From positions 1,612,001-1,676,000 of the forward strand of contig NZ_JBFUPW010000001.1 of the NCBI RefSeq assembly GCF_041360795.1: a stretch of DNA of 64,000 nucleotides, written 5' to 3'. Origin of the DNA: Arthrobacter_E sp041360795. GTDB lineage: Bacteria; Actinomycetota; Actinomycetes; Actinomycetales; Micrococcaceae. A program made the translations under genes and the position numbers. Positions within the stretch are counted from its first letter, which is position 1; each line of letters opens with the position of its first letter. Below are positions 32,653 through 40,970 of the stretch, piece after piece. The notes beneath the pieces are model-generated. The model was not told where the DNA came from, did not search any database, and was given only the letters and a program-made list of their open reading frames with translations.

Positions 32653-34185
32653 TCAGAACGGTGGCGGGTCCTGACCCGTCATCTTGGGATCCTTCGTCCG
32701 CGTCGCCGGGGCCGGAGGATCGTCACGATGGATGCAACCCGTGGGGCTGGTCCACTCGAGGACCCCTCTCCCCAGTTGCCGGACAGTCCAGCGGGAGTGA
32801 TGTTTCAGCACGTGGTGCCTCCGGCAGAGCCCGGCGAGATTGACGGAACTCGTCGTACCGCCGTGCGCCGCATCCTCGGTGTGGTCGAGGTCCAGCGACG
32901 CGGCGCGGATCCCACAGCCGGGAAAGCGACATCGGGCGTCCCGGGCCACGAGGTACCTGCGCAGGTCGGCGTTCGGACGGTACCGGTCAACGGCCAGGAC
33001 CGCACCGGACAGCGGGTCGGTCAGCACTCGGTTCCAGGCGGGCTCCGCGGAGGCCAGGCAGCGAGCAGTCTCCGGGTCAAGGACGAAACGCCCGTTGAGT
33101 TCCGCGGCCACGCCATGATGTCCAGCACCGCCGTGTGAGGCCACCGGGCTGTGAGACCAGACACGACTGTCACTCCCCGAGCCGAGGCCGTGGGCTGGAA
33201 TCGTGCGCCGCTCAGAAACTCTCCATGATCCGCCAGACTCCTCCGAGGACCGAAGCATCTCCACGGGAATCGTCACATCGACGCGGGCACGGATCGCCGC
33301 GAGGTGTCCCTCCGGGTCCGCCATGCTCTGAGGCGCACCGGTCAGCAGCATGTCGGCCAGCAGATCGGCCCGGAGCTGGTCCAGGGTGCACACATCGCCG
33401 GGGCTGCTGCCAGGCGTTACTGGCGCCTGCGCGGACACGTGCGCACCCTGAGCACCGGAGTCTCGGCAATGAGCCGTATAGTCCCGCGCCATATCCGTCA
33501 AACGGCCGTGAATCCCGTGAGCCACCGCGGCAGGCAGAACCGCCGTCAGCTCCGCCATCCCATCGGGCAGGGGCGACACCCAGACGCGTCGTTCGGCTCG
33601 AGCCCGCTCGAAACGGAGAGCGAGAGCTTCCGGCCGGACCCTTTCCGCTTCCCGGACCGCGAACCGCCTCAGCCGTTGCGGCACCGAGTTCTCAGGGTGG
33701 GCGACCACGCGGGCCTCATACCGGGCGCGCACGTCGTCATCGTCCAGGTCAGCGGCAACGTCCCGGATCACCCGGGTGTGGGCGAGGCTGATCCGTCCCT
33801 CGCTGAATGCACGCAGCGTTTCGGGGAATCGCACCACGAGATCCGCGGCCTCCGCCATCTGCCGTTGAATGGTCCGGTCACTCGTACGGGTCGCTGTCCC
33901 GATCTCGGCCGCCACGGAGCGCTCGGCGAGCTCTGCCGCCCGCGCGTCCCAGGTGAGCGGGTCGAAGCCGGCCGGCACGCCGTCGTCGTCGGACGTCAGG
34001 GAAGGCGCCAGGCCGGCTGCGAGGGCGAGCAGCATCTCGCGGCTCGCCTGCATCTGGGCGATGACGCGGTCCGCCGCGACGATCGCCTCGGTCAGGGCAC
34101 CGAGCGCATCCCAGGGATCCGTCACGGCCGCCGAGTCCGGAGGACCGAGAGGTTGAGCTCCAAGAAGCTGAGCACTGACTTCCAT
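32653..34185 (-). CDS. DUF222 / 13E12-repeat family HNH endonuclease
   Basis: 510 aa. The long helical DUF222 region (DPWDALGALTEAIVAADRVIAQMQASREMLLA, TIQRQMAEAADLVVRFPETLRAFSEGRISLAHTRVI) is followed by a C-terminal HNH nuclease domain with CRFPGCGIRAASLDLDHTEDAAHGGTTSSVNLAGLCRRHHVLKHH, holding the Cys/His metal site and the DH and N-L-A-G-L-C motif. Family members are frequent, often multicopy, in actinobacteria; their role is not established. The frame is open to 34458, but the ATG at 34185 begins a sensible protein. The base composition looks like its neighbours, and no flanking repeats mark it as mobile. Confidence 0.86.
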   Translation of the reverse strand: MEVSAQLLGAQPLGPPDSAAVTDPWDALGALTEAIVAADRVIAQMQASREMLLALAAGLAPSLTSDDDGVPAGFDPLTWDARAAELAERSVAAEIGTATRTSDRTIQRQMAEAADLVVRFPETLRAFSEGRISLAHTRVIRDVAADLDDDDVRARYEARVVAHPENSVPQRLRRFAVREAERVRPEALALRFERARAERRVWVSPLPDGMAELTAVLPAAVAHGIHGRLTDMARDYTAHCRDSGAQGAHVSAQAPVTPGSSPGDVCTLDQLRADLLADMLLTGAPQSMADPEGHLAAIRARVDVTIPVEMLRSSEESGGSWRVSERRTIPAHGLGSGSDSRVWSHSPVASHGGAGHHGVAAELNGRFVLDPETARCLASAEPAWNRVLTDPLSGAVLAVDRYRPNADLRRYLVARDARCRFPGCGIRAASLDLDHTEDAAHGGTTSSVNLAGLCRRHHVLKHHSRWTVRQLGRGVLEWTSPTGCIHRDDPPAPATRTKDPKMTGQDPPPF

Positions 34186-34252
34186 GACCCCATTCTTCGG
34201 CAGGGGTCTGACATTTATTTCTGCATTCGGCGAGTATTCAAGCCGGCCGCGA

Positions 34253-34654
34253 TCAGCCCTGGAGCGTGGCCAGGTCCGCGGGTTCGCCGGTCCAGGTGCC
34301 GGTGTCCTCCAGGAAGTCGAGGTAGGAGTGCATGGCGGCCCCCAGGAAGTCACTGAGGTCTTGTTTGCCGTCGACGCTTTCGGCCAGGACGTCATAGGCG
34401 GCGACGAACCCGTCGGGTGTGAACCCCGTGGCGGAGACGACGCCGGTCCCCTCGGCATGCGCGAACACGAAGTCCTGCACCACGTCCAGCACGGCGGCAG
34501 CGTTCCACAGGCCGACCGGCTCCTCGTGCTCGGCGAACCACGCCACGAAGGCCGGAGTCACGACGTCGACGGCCCGCCGCGCCTTGCCCCGGAGCGCCTG
34601 CTCCTCCTGAACTGCGCCGCCGGCTCGGCTCGTGCTGCGCTTCTTCTTGGCCAT
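34253..34654 (-). CDS. Uncharacterised protein, short paralogue of the 26363 gene product
   Basis: 133 aa, soluble, with a Lys/Arg-rich start (MAKKKRSTSR). The body matches the first domain of the 299-aa protein at 26363-27262: AFVAWFAEHEE, AAVLDVVQDFVF, VVSATGFTPDGFVAAYDVL and SYLDFLEDTGTWTGEPADLATL, at corresponding positions and spacing. It lacks the second domain. The ATG at 34654 has a GAGAGGA ribosome binding site; the long upstream open frame is not supported. It lies 67 bp upstream of the HNH gene and is divergent from the membrane protein at 34727. The function is unknown. Confidence 0.78.
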   Translation of the reverse strand: MAKKKRSTSRAGGAVQEEQALRGKARRAVDVVTPAFVAWFAEHEEPVGLWNAAAVLDVVQDFVFAHAEGTGVVSATGFTPDGFVAAYDVLAESVDGKQDLSDFLGAAMHSYLDFLEDTGTWTGEPADLATLQG

Positions 34655-34726
34655 GGGGTTCCTCTCGGACGGGAGTGACAGGGCAGGAGTGACAGGTCCG
34701 GAGAACCCGAAGGGTAGACTCGCGGC

Positions 34727-35257
34727 GTGACGATGCCTTCCATTTTTCCTCATGCCACGTTCACCGGCGCTTACGGCGACAACGCGACGAACAGCTGGTA
34801 CCCGGCGCAAGCGGTGCTCGAGGAGGGGATCGTCACGCTCTGGGTCGGGTCGCCGACCGGATGGATGCAGTATTTCAGTGTTCCCGCGGCTGAGGTCACC
34901 GTGAAGTCGGCCGCGCAGCGCATCACCCTCACGGTAGCGGGCCGGAACTACCCGATCCTCGCCAACCCGGGAGCGGTGTACCAGGCGCTCAACTTCGGGG
35001 CGGCGAACGTCGTCGGAGAGATCACCGGGAACCAGACCCTCGGCGCCATGAGCACGGCCGGGCGGGCCATGAATCAGGTGGGCGCCGCCCAGGCCTTCAA
35101 CGCCGGGGGCGGGAACGAGTTCCTCGCCGCGATGCGAGCCTCCGGAGCCCGCGTCTCGCGGCTCGGCTACGGAGCGATCGCCGCCATCGGCTGCGGCGCC
35201 GGGCTGCTCGTCGTCATCCTGGTGGTCGTCATCACCGTGTGGACGCTGAACCTCTAG
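34727..35257 (+). CDS. Tail-anchored protein of unknown function
   Basis: 176 aa. A soluble N-terminal region (residues 1-145, with strands such as GIVTLWVGSPTGWMQYFSVP and RITLTVAGRNYPILANPGAVYQAL) reads like a PH-like beta domain. One C-terminal transmembrane helix (GAIAAIGCGAGLLVVILVVVITVWTL) ends the protein, so it is probably tail-anchored with its body in the cytoplasm. I do not recognise a named family. GTG start; TAGACT at 34715-34720 ends 6 nt upstream, the leaderless pattern. A strong hairpin follows. Confidence 0.72.
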   Translation: MTMPSIFPHATFTGAYGDNATNSWYPAQAVLEEGIVTLWVGSPTGWMQYFSVPAAEVTVKSAAQRITLTVAGRNYPILANPGAVYQALNFGAANVVGEITGNQTLGAMSTAGRAMNQVGAAQAFNAGGGNEFLAAMRASGARVSRLGYGAIAAIGCGAGLLVVILVVVITVWTLNL

Positions 35258-35278
35258 CCGCAGCAACGCTCCCCAGCA

Positions 35279-35321
35279 CACGACGGCGGCCGCCCACCCC
35301 AGGTGAGCGGCCGCCGTCGTG
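35279..35321. terminator. Bidirectional terminator, ACGACGGCGG core
   Basis: 15-bp perfect stem (35279-35293 with 35307-35321) between the convergent ends of the 34727 gene and nrdF. One of several hairpins built on ACGACGGCGG. Confidence 0.85.
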
Positions 35322-35357
35322 CGTCAGACGCAGCGCTTCAGCGCGGAGATCAGGAAC

Positions 35358-36335
35358 TCAGAACTCCCAGTCCTCATCCTCGGTGTTCACGGCCTTGCCG
35401 ATCACGTAGCTCGAACCCGAGCCCGAGAAGAAGTCGTGGTTCTCGTCCGCGTTCGGGGACAGCGCCGACAGGATCGCCGGGTTCACGTCCGTCACGGAGG
35501 ACGGGAACATCGCCTCGTAGCCCAGGTTCATCAGGGCCTTGTTGGCGTTGTAGTGCAGGAACTTCTTGACGTCCTCGCTCAGCCCCACCGTGTCGTAGAG
35601 GCTGTGGGTGTACGCCACCTCGTTCTCGTACAGCTCGAACAGCAGCTCGAAGGTGTAGTCCTTGATCTCCTGGCGCTTCTCCTCGGAGACCAGCTCCAGA
35701 CCCTTCTGGAACTTGTAGCCGATGTAGTAGCCGTGCACGGCCTCGTCACGGATGATGAGGCGGATGAGGTCGGCGGTGTTGGTCAGCTTGGCGTGGCTGG
35801 ACCAGAACATCGGCAGGTAGAAGCCCGAGTAGAACAGGAAGCTCTCCAGCAGGGTCGAGGCGACCTTGCGCTTGAGGGGATCCTCGCCCTGGTAGTAATC
35901 CATGACGATCTGCGCCTTCTTCTGCAGGTGCTCGTTCTCGAGCGACCAGCGGAAGGCGTCATCGATCTCTTTGGTGGAGCACAGCGTGGAGAAGATGGAG
36001 CTGTAGCTCTTGGCGTGCACGCTCTCCATGAAGGCGATGTTGGTGTACACGGCCTCCTCGTGCGGCGTCAGCGCGTCGGGGATCAGCGACACGGCGCCGA
36101 CGGTGCCCTGGATGGTGTCCAGGAGCGTCAGGCCGGTGAACACGCGCATGGTCAGCTGCTGCTCATCCGCGGTCAGCGTGTGCCAGGACTGCACGTCGTT
36201 GGACAGCGGCACCTTCTCCGGCAGCCAGAAGTTGTTGACCAGGCGGTTCCAGACCTCCACGTCCTTCTCGTCCTGGATGCGGTTCCAGTTGATGGCCTCA
36301 ACGTGGCCCAGCAGCTTGACCTTCTCGGCGCTCAT
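35358..36335 (-). CDS. nrdF: Class Ib ribonucleotide reductase, beta subunit NrdF
   Basis: 325 aa. NrdF houses the dinuclear Mn or Fe centre and tyrosyl radical needed by NrdE to reduce ribonucleoside diphosphates. Metal-ligand helices are seen in ALTPHEEAVYTNIAFMESVHAKSYSSIF and IIRDEAVHGYYIGY, and the C-terminus ends NTEDEDWEF, the usual tail that docks into NrdE. The ATG is preceded by AAGGGAAAA. It follows nrdE after 84 bp, with a strong hairpin in the gap, so its expression may be attenuated relative to nrdE or supported by a second promoter. Confidence 0.96.
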   Translation of the reverse strand: MSAEKVKLLGHVEAINWNRIQDEKDVEVWNRLVNNFWLPEKVPLSNDVQSWHTLTADEQQLTMRVFTGLTLLDTIQGTVGAVSLIPDALTPHEEAVYTNIAFMESVHAKSYSSIFSTLCSTKEIDDAFRWSLENEHLQKKAQIVMDYYQGEDPLKRKVASTLLESFLFYSGFYLPMFWSSHAKLTNTADLIRLIIRDEAVHGYYIGYKFQKGLELVSEEKRQEIKDYTFELLFELYENEVAYTHSLYDTVGLSEDVKKFLHYNANKALMNLGYEAMFPSSVTDVNPAILSALSPNADENHDFFSGSGSSYVIGKAVNTEDEDWEF

Positions 36336-36384
36336 CGATTTTCCCTTGCTTACTTTGATGTCTGTGGATGAATCAGGGTGAAGA

Positions 36385-36415
36385 CCGACGACGGCGGCAG
36401 GGCCGCCGTCGTCGG
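36385..36415 (-). terminator. Hairpin between nrdE and nrdF
   Basis: 13-bp perfect stem (36385-36397 with 36403-36415) and 5-nt loop, starting 5 bp after the nrdE stop. It carries the same ACGACGGCGG core as terminators elsewhere in the window. Because nrdF follows in the same direction, it may be an attenuator or an RNA-processing/stability element rather than a full stop. Confidence 0.75.
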
Positions 36416-36419
36416 AAGG

Positions 36420-38603
36420 TCACAGCATGCAGGAGACGCAGCCCTCGACCTCGGTGCCTTCCAGCGCGAGCTGACGCAGGCGGATGTAGTAGAGGGTCTT
36501 GATGCCCTTCTTCCACGCGTAGATCTGCGCCTTGTTGATGTCACGCGTCGTGGCCGTGTCCTTGAAGAACAGGGTCAGGGACAGGCCCTGGTCCACGTGC
36601 TGCGTGGCGGCGGCGTAGGTGTCGATGATCTTCTCGTAGCCGATCTCGTACGCGTCCTGGTAGTACTCCAGGTTGTCGTTCGTCAGGTACGGCGCCGGGT
36701 AGTAGACGCGGCCGATCTTGCCTTCCTTGCGGATCTCGATCTTGGCGGCCACCGGGTGGATCGACGAGGTGGAGTTGTTGATGTAGCTGATGGAACCGGT
36801 GGGCGGCACGGCCTGCAGGTTCTGGTTGTAGATGCCGTGCTCCATGACCGAGGCCTTGAGCTCGCGCCAGTCGTCCTGGGTGGGGATGTGGTGCTTGGCG
36901 AACAGCTCGCGGACACGCTCGGTGGCGGGAGCCCACTCCTGCTCGGTGTACTTGTCGAAGAACTCGCCACTCGCGTACTTGGAGTTCTCGAAGCCGCCGA
37001 ACGTCTCACCGGTCTCGATCGCGAGGCGGTTGGAGGCCCGCAGCGCGTGGTAGAGCACCGTGTAGAAGTAGATGTTCGTGAAGTCGAGGCCCTCTTCAGA
37101 ACCGTAGTGGACCCGCTCACGGGCCAGATAGCCGTGCAGGTTCATCTGGCCGAGGCCGATGGCGTGGCTCTTGGCGTTGCCCTCGGCCACGGACGGCACC
37201 GAGTTGATGTAGGACATGTCCGACACGGCGGACAGCGCGCGGATCGCGGTCTCGATGGACGAACCGATGTTCGGCGAGTCCATCGTCTTGGCGATGTTCA
37301 TCGAGCCCAGGTTGCAGGAGATGTCCTTGCCCACGGTCTCGTAGGACAGGTCCTCGTTGTAGATGCTGGGGGTGGACACCTGGAGGATCTCCGAGCAGAG
37401 GTTGCTCATGGTGACCTTGCCGGCGATCGGGTTCGCCCGGTTCACGGTGTCCTCGAACATGATGTACGGGTAACCGGACTCGAACTGGATCTCCGCGAGG
37501 GTCTGGAAGAACTCACGGGCGTTGATCTTGGTCTTCTTGATCCGGGAATCGTCGACCATCTCGTAGTACTTCTCGGTGACCGAGACGTCGGAGAACGGGA
37601 TGCCGTAGACGCGCTCGACGTCGTACGGCGAGAAGAGGTACATGTCCTCGTTCTTCTTGGCCAGCTCGAAGGTGATGTCCGGCACGACGACGCCGAGGGA
37701 CAGCGTCTTGATGCGGATCTTCTCGTCGGCGTTCTCGCGCTTGGTGTCGAGGAAGCGGTAGATGTCCGGGTGGTGGGCGTGCAGGTACACGGCTCCCGCG
37801 CCCTGACGCGCGCCCAGCTGGTTGGCGTAGGAGAAGCTGTCTTCGAGGAGCTTCATCACGGGGATGACACCGGAGGACTGGTTCTCGATCTGCTTGATCG
37901 GGGCGCCGTGCTCCCGGATGTTGGTGAGGGACAGGGCCACACCGCCGCCGCGCTTGGACAGCTGAAGGGCGGAGTTGATGCCACGGGCGATCGACTCCAT
38001 GTTGTCCTCGATGCGCAGCAGGAAGCAGGAGACGAGCTCGCCGCGCTGCGCCTTGCCGGCGTTGAGGAAGGTGGGGGTCGCGGGCTGGAAACGTCCCTCG
38101 ATGATCTCGTCCACCAGGCCGATCGCGACCTCTTCGTTGCCGCGGGCCAGGTGCAGCGCGACCATGCAGACACGGTCCTCGTAGCGCTCCAGGAACCGCT
38201 TGCCGTCGAAGGTCTTGAGCGTGTAGGAGGTGTAGAACTTGAAGGCGCCCAGGAAGGTTTCGAAGCGGAACTTCTTCTTGTACGCGCGGTTGAACAGCTC
38301 GCGGATGAAGTTCATCGTGTACTGATCGAGCGTCTCGCGCTCGTAGTACTGGTTCTTGATGAGGTAGTCGAGCTTCTCTTCCAGGTCATGGAAGAACACC
38401 GTGTTGTTGTTCACGTGTTGCAGGAAGTACTGGTGGGCGGCCTCGCGGTCCGCGTCGAACTGGATTTTGCCGTCCGGACCGTAGAGGTTCAGCATGGCGT
38501 TCAGCTCGTGATAACCCAGGCCCTTGTAAGCCTCCGGCAGTGGGGCCTTCTCAGCCTTCACCGAAACCTCGCTCAGCTCTGGTTCTGCGACAGTCGTGTC
38601 CAA
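36420..38603 (-). CDS. nrdE: Class Ib ribonucleotide reductase, alpha subunit NrdE
   Basis: 727 aa. The catalytic subunit that reduces NDPs to dNDPs. Features: FLNAGKAQRGELVSCFLL with the active-site Cys, SKRGGGVALSLTNIR, NLCSEILQVS with the radical Cys region, and the C-terminal GCVSCML pair that is re-reduced by NrdH. The short N-terminus lacks the ATP cone of class Ia, as expected for class Ib. The start used is a TTG at 38603, overlapping nrdI by 31 nt; a GTG at 38561 with GAGG upstream is a reasonable alternative. Confidence 0.96.
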   Translation of the reverse strand: MDTTVAEPELSEVSVKAEKAPLPEAYKGLGYHELNAMLNLYGPDGKIQFDADREAAHQYFLQHVNNNTVFFHDLEEKLDYLIKNQYYERETLDQYTMNFIRELFNRAYKKKFRFETFLGAFKFYTSYTLKTFDGKRFLERYEDRVCMVALHLARGNEEVAIGLVDEIIEGRFQPATPTFLNAGKAQRGELVSCFLLRIEDNMESIARGINSALQLSKRGGGVALSLTNIREHGAPIKQIENQSSGVIPVMKLLEDSFSYANQLGARQGAGAVYLHAHHPDIYRFLDTKRENADEKIRIKTLSLGVVVPDITFELAKKNEDMYLFSPYDVERVYGIPFSDVSVTEKYYEMVDDSRIKKTKINAREFFQTLAEIQFESGYPYIMFEDTVNRANPIAGKVTMSNLCSEILQVSTPSIYNEDLSYETVGKDISCNLGSMNIAKTMDSPNIGSSIETAIRALSAVSDMSYINSVPSVAEGNAKSHAIGLGQMNLHGYLARERVHYGSEEGLDFTNIYFYTVLYHALRASNRLAIETGETFGGFENSKYASGEFFDKYTEQEWAPATERVRELFAKHHIPTQDDWRELKASVMEHGIYNQNLQAVPPTGSISYINNSTSSIHPVAAKIEIRKEGKIGRVYYPAPYLTNDNLEYYQDAYEIGYEKIIDTYAAATQHVDQGLSLTLFFKDTATTRDINKAQIYAWKKGIKTLYYIRLRQLALEGTEVEGCVSCML

Positions 38604-39073
38604 AACGTGTCCAATCCCTCGTTGACTCGGCGCACGTCGTCCGGCGTGCCCATCAGTTCAAATCTGTACAGGTGGGGAACATGGCATTTGGCGGCAATGA
38701 TGTCACCGGCCATGCAGTAGTTGTCCCCGAAGTTGGTGTTCCCTGCCCCGATCACGCCCCGGATCAGCTTGCGGTTCTGTTCAACATTCAGGAATCTGAT
38801 GACCTGCTTGGGGACCGATCCGTCTCCCCCCGTTCCCCCGTAAGTGGGGAGGACCAGGACGAACGGCTCGGTGGCCAGCAGTGGTTCTTCCGCGGGAAGG
38901 AGCGGGATCCTGTCCGCGTTCCTTCCGAGCTTCTCCACGAATCGCCGGGTGTTCCCGGAGACCGAGGAGAAATAGATGAGGTGACTGGACGAGACGCGGA
39001 AGCTTCCCCTCTCCACGTCCTGTCCGGCGCTGGCGTCCCGCGTCCCGTGAGGATCACGCGTGAGCGTTGCCAT
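38573..39073 (-). CDS. nrdI: NrdI flavodoxin-like protein
   Basis: 166 aa. NrdI supplies the oxidant that assembles the Mn2-tyrosyl cofactor of NrdF. The FMN-binding loops are IYFSSVSGNTRRFVEKL and LPTYGGTGGDGSVPKQVIRFL, followed by GVIGAGNTNFGDNYCMAG, all typical of the family. About 30 extra residues precede the usual start. ATG at 39073 has GGGG eight bases upstream; a GTG at 39082 is possible. Its 3' end overlaps the nrdE start. Confidence 0.94.
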   Translation of the reverse strand: MATLTRDPHGTRDASAGQDVERGSFRVSSSHLIYFSSVSGNTRRFVEKLGRNADRIPLLPAEEPLLATEPFVLVLPTYGGTGGDGSVPKQVIRFLNVEQNRKLIRGVIGAGNTNFGDNYCMAGDIIAAKCHVPHLYRFELMGTPDDVRRVNEGLDTFWTRLSQNQS

Positions 39074-39164
39074 CGAAGTCACCCCATCAAGTCTGTTGTC
39101 AGTTCACTTCGTCGCAGGACCCGCCGGGTCCCGTGTCGCGGCAGTGCATCCTGCCGCCAGGACG

Positions 39165-39246
39165 ACGACGGCCCACCCGCTCTGAATGGACTCGCCGTGC
39201 CGCTCACCGTGAACGGTGCGGCACGTGGCAAGGGGCCGCCGTCGTG
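39165..39246 (-). other. Nested hairpin region between nrdH and nrdI
   Basis: Outer arms ACGACG-GCCC (from 39165) pair with GGGC..CGTCGT (to 39246) around a bulge. An inner hairpin pairs CGTGCCG (39196-39202) with CGGCACG (39219-39225), and CACCGT with ACGGTG inside it. The outer arm repeats the ACGACGGC core of nearby terminators. Confidence 0.6.
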
Positions 39247-39279
39247 CGAATGCAGGTCCAGCAAACGCTCAGAACGCGA

Positions 39280-39522
39280 TCAGGCCACCGCGGTGGCCGC
39301 GGCCTCGAGGCCCGCGATCTTGTCCGGGCGGAAACCGGACCAGTGGTCGTTGTCCGTGACCACGACGGGGGCCTGCAGGTAGCCCATCTCCTTGAGGCGC
39401 TCCAGCGCCTCGGGGTCCTGGGAGACGTCCACACTCTGGTAGACGATGCCCTTCTTGTCCAGAGCGCGGTAGGTGGCGTTGCACTGGACGCAGGCTGGCT
39501 TGGTGTACACCGTAACGGTCAT
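39280..39522 (-). CDS. nrdH: Glutaredoxin-like NrdH redoxin
   Basis: 80 aa. NrdH is the thioredoxin-reductase-dependent electron donor of class Ib ribonucleotide reductase. The active site is YTKPACVQCNATYRAL (C-V-Q-C), and the C-terminal WSGFRPDKIAGL is the conserved NrdH signature. The frame continues upstream, but the ATG at 39522 has GAGAGG just before it and gives the standard MTVTVYTKP start. It is the first gene of nrdHIEF. Confidence 0.95.
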   Translation of the reverse strand: MTVTVYTKPACVQCNATYRALDKKGIVYQSVDVSQDPEALERLKEMGYLQAPVVVTDNDHWSGFRPDKIAGLEAAATAVA

Positions 39523-39947
39523 GTCCCTCTCCCCTTCAGTCTTTGCTTGAACCGCGATCCCGCCCGTGCCGCGCCCCCTTCCGGAACACCCGGATTCCTG
39601 CTGTTCCAGCGGAATCCTCGGCACGGGACCTCGTGGCCCGATTGCGTATGTCGATACTACATGTAGTGCAACGCCCCGTCTTGCACCCCAAGATGCTGTA
39701 TTACAAGCATGTCATTCTATCCACCGTTTGTCCACAGCCCAGAGGGTTGATCTTGCCCGGAAATCCGCGATTAACGCCCCCTCGATCCACAAGCTGTGCA
39801 TGAGGTTTGGCACATTTAATTCGCTGCGTGTCGCCCACCCTCGGCGTGTCGTCGAGAGGGTTCCCAGGGTGCCCCGCGTCACCCCTGGCTGGCCGTCTGA
39901 GCCGACCGCCTAAACTGTCTGGGACGACCCCGGAGGAAAGGCCACCC
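39523..39947. promoter_or_regulatory. Divergent nrdH / LysR intergenic region with NrdR-box-like palindrome
   Basis: 425 bp without a gene, AT-richer than its surroundings from about 39650 to 39830. ACTACATGTAGT at 39656-39667 is a perfect palindrome resembling the ends and centre of NrdR boxes, and it overlaps a possible nrdH -10 (TAGTAT on the minus strand). A weaker inverted repeat, TGCT-N8-AGCA (39694-39709), is centred 40 bp further upstream. On the other side TAAACT at about 39911 and GGAGGAAAGG near 39931-39940 serve the LysR gene. Confidence 0.55.
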
Positions 39948-40859
39948 GTGATCAATCCAGTCCACCTGCGAACCCTGCTCGCGGTGATCCGGCACGGCTC
40001 CTTCGCCTCCGCGGCGCAGCATCTCGGCTACACCGCGTCGGCCGTCTCCCAGCAGATCTCCGCCCTGGAGCGCGACGCCGGCGTCGAGCTCTTCCAGCGT
40101 CACGCCCGCAGCATCGTCCCCACCGAAGCCGCGCAGGCCATGAGCCGGCACGCCACCAAGGTCCTCACCGACATCGAAGCCCTCCTGGCGGCGGCGTCCA
40201 AGGCCCAGGACGAGACCCGGCAGGAGCTCCGGCTCGGCATCTTCCCCAGCCTCGCCACCTACGTCCTGCCCCGCATCATGAACAACCCCACCTGGACACG
40301 CCTCGGGATCGAGCTGAAGATCTCCGTCGCCGAGCCCGGCCAGACCATCCAGGGACTGCGCGACGGCGGCGAACTCGACCTCGCCCTCGTGTACCAGGTG
40401 GGACAGAGCGGCCTGGCCTGGCCCCACTCCATGCGCCGCCAGTGGATCGGCGACGACGACTTCCGCGTGGTGGTCCCCTCCTCCTGGCGCTTCTCCCCCG
40501 GCGCCACGGTGGCCGCCGAGCAGCTCTCCGGCATGCCCTGGATCGTGCACCACCCCGGCACCGCGGACGCCGTGGTGATCGAGCGGCTCTTCGCCAGCTG
40601 CGGTCTGCACCCCCGCGTCGTCGCGCACAGTGACGACTTCACGGCCAGCGTCGAGCTCGCCGCCGCGGGACTCGGCGCCGCACTGGTCCCGGAACTCGCC
40701 CTCGGCGACCGGCCGGACGGCATCTCGATCCTCGACGTCCCGGAGATCCGGCTCGCCCGCAACGTCTTCGCCCTGCTGCCCGGCGGCAAGGGCGGCCCCC
40801 GGGTCGATCTGTTCCTAGAACTGCTCTCCGACACGCTGCGGGAAACGCTGCAGCGCTGA
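39948..40859 (+). CDS. LysR family transcriptional regulator
   Basis: 303 aa. Winged HTH with LLAVIRHGSFASAAQHLGYTASAVSQQISALERDAG, then an effector-binding domain (ELRLGIFPSLATYVLPRIM and further). The GTG start has a GGAGGAAAGG ribosome binding site, so the longer open frame upstream is not used. It is divergent from nrdH and upstream of an unknown protein; neither is an obvious target. The effector is unknown. Confidence 0.9.
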   Translation: MINPVHLRTLLAVIRHGSFASAAQHLGYTASAVSQQISALERDAGVELFQRHARSIVPTEAAQAMSRHATKVLTDIEALLAAASKAQDETRQELRLGIFPSLATYVLPRIMNNPTWTRLGIELKISVAEPGQTIQGLRDGGELDLALVYQVGQSGLAWPHSMRRQWIGDDDFRVVVPSSWRFSPGATVAAEQLSGMPWIVHHPGTADAVVIERLFASCGLHPRVVAHSDDFTASVELAAAGLGAALVPELALGDRPDGISILDVPEIRLARNVFALLPGGKGGPRVDLFLELLSDTLRETLQR

Positions 40860-40970
40860 CGCGCTGCGCCCCGCACGCTCCCACGGCCCCGGTTCCGGGC
40901 GCGCACGTAACCCGGAAACGCCGAAGCGGCAAGTCTGGAAAGCGGGGCCGGGCCGGTCTATGTTGAACAC

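Noticed and set aside
32653..34185. DUF222-HNH gene as an active mobile element or homing endonuclease
   Set aside because: No flanking inverted or direct repeats, no interrupted host gene, and composition like its neighbours.
36378..38720. 780-codon open frame opposite nrdE
   Set aside because: Antisense shadow of a highly conserved gene; no domain and extreme Val/Leu/Asp/Gly bias.
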